NCBI RefSeq assembly: GCF_000521605.1
Contig: NZ_CP006942.1
Coordinates: forward strand, 2,046,001-2,110,000
DNA from: Mannheimia sp. USDA-ARS-USMARC-1261
GTDB taxonomy: Bacteria; Pseudomonadota; Gammaproteobacteria; Enterobacterales; Pasteurellaceae
Direction of reading: 5' to 3'
Length of the DNA: 64,000 bases
Shown: positions 62,198-64,000 of the stretch, in pieces
Numbering within the stretch: position 1 is the first letter of the stretch
Layout of the letters: the number at the start of each line of letters is the position of its first letter
The notes under the pieces: model-generated
Databases searched by the model: none
Told to the model about the DNA's origin: nothing
The model's input: the letters and a program-made list of their open reading frames with translations, nothing else
Made by a program: the position numbers and the translations under genes

Positions 62198-63079
62198 TTA
62201 GCTAATCAACATCTTGCTATATTGCTCAACTAACTCTTTGCTGATTGGCGTTTGGTTAATCTCGCTCGACCGCACCACGCCACGCATTAACTTACTTAAT
62301 CGGCGAGCGTTGCCATTGCTGGCTTTAATTAATGGAGCGTTAAACTCGCTCGTACCTAACGCACTTTCTGCTAATAGCCCCAAATCTTCCTCGCTCAAGG
62401 CATTTCCTAAATCACAGGCAAAACCTACTCGGCTATAAAGCTGTGCCAGCTCGTTATTCTTGCCTTTTAAGTTAATCAGTAAGCGAGGCATACCAGCCAA
62501 CACCACGCCTACACCTGTTAAATCGTGGATACGGCGGATAAATTCTAGCGAGCGGGTAGAGAGCAATTCAGCCTCATCAATCATCAGCAAACGCTCTGAG
62601 CCTTTGAGCTTGCTCACAATGCTGTCGAGCAATTCGTTATTCACCCCTCGTGCATTTGCCCCCACCGCCTCGGCAATCTTGCGGAGCAACACTTTCGGCG
62701 TACAACTTGGATCGACCTCAATTAATACTGCCGAGCTGTTTCTGCGTGCGTACTCTTTTAACATCTGCGTTTTGCCTAAACCTGCCGAGCCGTAAATCAC
62801 ATTAATTTCGCCCTCAACGTGAGCAAATGCCATTACTTCCATTCCACGTCTTGCCGCTAAAGTTGATACAAAAGCGGCGTTATATTTCGCTTCAACCACC
62901 TTTGCCTTATCACGCTCAATCAGCTCGCTGACTTTGCGATCCATTTCTGCTACGTTGCCGTTATATTCGCCTTTGAGGTAAAGGCTCACCGTTGTCACCG
63001 ACACACCTAAAAGCTGTGCCACCTGTTTTTGCTGATAGCCCTTGCTATCCATTAAGGTTCTAAGTTCTTGGTTTTTCAT
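62198..63079 (-). CDS. Transposition target-selection ATPase MuB
   Basis: The 293-residue AAA+ protein has an N-terminal helix-turn-helix (QQKQVAQLLGVSVTTVSLYL), Walker A YGSAGLGKTQML, Walker B RLLMIDEAELL and the C-terminal MuB DNA-binding region (ALGTSEFNAPLIKASNGNAR). It binds target DNA, stimulates the MuA transposase and gives target immunity. It follows MuA after 10 bp with AAGGAGCA upstream. Length is near Mu B (312). Confidence 0.93.
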   Translation of the reverse strand: MKNQELRTLMDSKGYQQKQVAQLLGVSVTTVSLYLKGEYNGNVAEMDRKVSELIERDKAKVVEAKYNAAFVSTLAARRGMEVMAFAHVEGEINVIYGSAGLGKTQMLKEYARRNSSAVLIEVDPSCTPKVLLRKIAEAVGANARGVNNELLDSIVSKLKGSERLLMIDEAELLSTRSLEFIRRIHDLTGVGVVLAGMPRLLINLKGKNNELAQLYSRVGFACDLGNALSEEDLGLLAESALGTSEFNAPLIKASNGNARRLSKLMRGVVRSSEINQTPISKELVEQYSKMLIS

Positions 63080-63089
63080 TTATTGCTCC

Positions 63090-64000
63090 TTACCCGTAGG
63101 CTCTCTGTTTCTTTTCCCACTCGTCCTTATCGGCTTGCGTGAGGAATATTGGTTTGGCTTGTTTCGCTTTGGTTGTTGGAATAAAGCTAAACTCAGGCAT
63201 CTGCTCAATGGTATAAACTTGCTTATCCTGTGCTTTAATCAGGTCGATTGCATCTTGCTTACGTTTAATCTTCGCTTCTAACGACTTCCGTGCTGCACTT
63301 TCACGCACCGACTCAGGGAAGTAAGCCACCTTGTTACCATCTAATACCGCTTGGCAGATAATCTCGCCACTTTGCTGTTTTACTAACACGGTTTGTGGGT
63401 CGTGAATGTCATAGCACACTCTTACTTCCTTGCCGTCAAAATCAGCAAGGTCAATGTGGAAGTAAATTTTGTTATCAAAGTGAACCTCGCCTCGTTGCAC
63501 CACTCGCACCACTTCAGGGCGGAACAACATTTTGCTCTCTTCTTCCGTGATGATTTCCGCTTTCCAGTTCGTCATATTGGCTAAGTACGCCCAAAACGCA
63601 TTCGGGCTAAACCGTAAACCTGTTTCAGGATTTTTCGGCAAACTGCGGTGCGGTCTGTTGTTATAAGCCTCAAAACAAGCGGTTACATCTGCCACAAAAT
63701 TTGCAAATTCAGGCACTTTTGCCATTGCTCGACGTTGTTCATCAGTCATTAACTGATTTTTGGTTTTCGCTTTCATCGCACTTTTTAATTTGCGATAATT
63801 CCAATGCTTAGTGGCGTTATCAGCATCTTTACCACCATAGCTGGCATAGGTTTTTGCCAGTGGAATTAAGGTGGATTGCCACAATCTTTCAATAATCCCA
63901 CGCCCTTGTGGATTACCTGCCACACCTGTTTCGTGATGCACACCCAATCGGGCAAAAATCCCTGTTACATCGCTGTCTAGCACCTTGTTGGATTGACCGC
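63090..64000 (-). CDS. DDE transposase MuA, C-terminal part
   Basis: The frame is open to the window edge and encodes 303 residues of the transposase. The catalytic Glu is in GNPQGRGIIERLW near the fragment start; the two catalytic Asp and the DNA-binding N-terminus lie outside the window. The later part holds the beta-barrel domain (VVQRGEVHFDNKIYFHIDLA) and a C-terminal tail expected to contact MuB and ClpX. An internal GTG at 63983 is not a start. Confidence 0.93.
   Translation of the reverse strand, partial: GQSNKVLDSDVTGIFARLGVHHETGVAGNPQGRGIIERLWQSTLIPLAKTYASYGGKDADNATKHWNYRKLKSAMKAKTKNQLMTDEQRRAMAKVPEFANFVADVTACFEAYNNRPHRSLPKNPETGLRFSPNAFWAYLANMTNWKAEIITEEESKMLFRPEVVRVVQRGEVHFDNKIYFHIDLADFDGKEVRVCYDIHDPQTVLVKQQSGEIICQAVLDGNKVAYFPESVRESAARKSLEAKIKRKQDAIDLIKAQDKQVYTIEQMPEFSFIPTTKAKQAKPIFLTQADKDEWEKKQRAYG

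Larger units (their letters stand above)
29810..64000 (-). mobile_element. Mu-like transposable prophage (right end to MuA, partial)
   Basis: About 34 kb of nearly uninterrupted minus-strand genes follow the phage Mu order: MuA and MuB at the right, then early genes, Mor/C activator, lysis, terminase gp28, portal gp29, gpF, gpG, protease I, capsid gpT, gp35-gp38, sheath, tube, chaperone, tape measure, gp43-gp48, tail fibre and a DNA-modification gene. The right phage end is at 29810. The repressor, ner and left end lie outside the window. Uptake-signal cores occur throughout, which suggests long residence in Pasteurellaceae. All structural genes look intact, so it may be an active phage. Confidence 0.95.

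Overview
The window comes from a Pasteurellaceae genome, most like Mannheimia or Actinobacillus. The evidence is the recurrent uptake-signal core ACAAGCGGT / ACCGCTTGT (the Actinobacillus pleuropneumoniae-type DNA uptake sequence), low GC, and typical gene content (rpoZ-spoT, crr-ptsI-ptsH, thiPQ, ubiEJB-tatABC). Species assignment is inference. About 29.8 kb is host chromosome. From 29810 to the right edge the window is a Mu-like prophage lying on the minus strand, with its early transposition genes at the right (MuA is cut by the window edge) and its right end at 29810. HOST, 1-29.8 kb: a partial spoT with rpoZ; a sucrose cluster scrK-scrB-scrR on the minus strand with a thioredoxin-like gene behind it; miaB; the general PTS operon ptsH-ptsI-crr; thiPQ without a visible thiB; scrA on the plus strand with a perfect CRP site and a LacI-type operator that matches one in front of scrK, so the two sucrose units look like one regulon split around the PTS genes whose EIIA(Glc) the ScrA permease should need. 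Then map, a queuosine-precursor transporter (yhhQ) with a possible preQ1-like leader, a pirin, hemB, tatABC, ubiEJB, corA behind a structured leader, a DUF4153 membrane protein, argF with an ARG-box candidate, a PhzF-family protein, and a Dcu-type dicarboxylate carrier with an FNR-like promoter. Next is the last 34 codons of a DoxX-family gene, cut by the prophage. PROPHAGE, 29.8-64 kb, read right to left (transcription order): MuA (partial), MuB, a run of small early genes (DUF3164, ANR, gp16-like and unknowns), an AntA/AntB antirepressor with a structured leader, a secreted putative moron, a Mor/C-type activator, then the lysis cassette (GH108 endolysin, holin-like protein, nested Rz/Rz1), terminase, portal, gpF, gpG, protease/scaffold, major capsid, neck and tail-completion proteins, sheath, tube, a frameshifted tail chaperone, tape measure, baseplate (gp43-gp48), a tail fibre with a recent internal duplication, tail-fibre assembly protein, a papain-like enzyme and a DNA adenine methyltransferase. 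The gene order is almost collinear with phage Mu. The most interesting observations are: (1) the methyltransferase reads out of frame across three GCAA tetranucleotide repeats, and one extra repeat would restore a full-length enzyme with its N-terminal SAM-binding motif, suggesting a phase-variable or frameshift-controlled methylase; (2) the sequence TTTGTGGAA followed by a pyrimidine-rich stretch stands upstream of four late units (activator gene, lysis, protease/capsid, gp46-tail fibre) and is a candidate site for the Mor/C activator; (3) a canonical -1 slippery heptamer joins the two tail-chaperone frames, unlike the -2 shift reported for Mu; (4) a compact 115-bp foldable element follows gpF, whose C-terminus looks like a toxin-type nuclease domain; (5) several late and early genes have their Shine-Dalgarno sequence in a hairpin.
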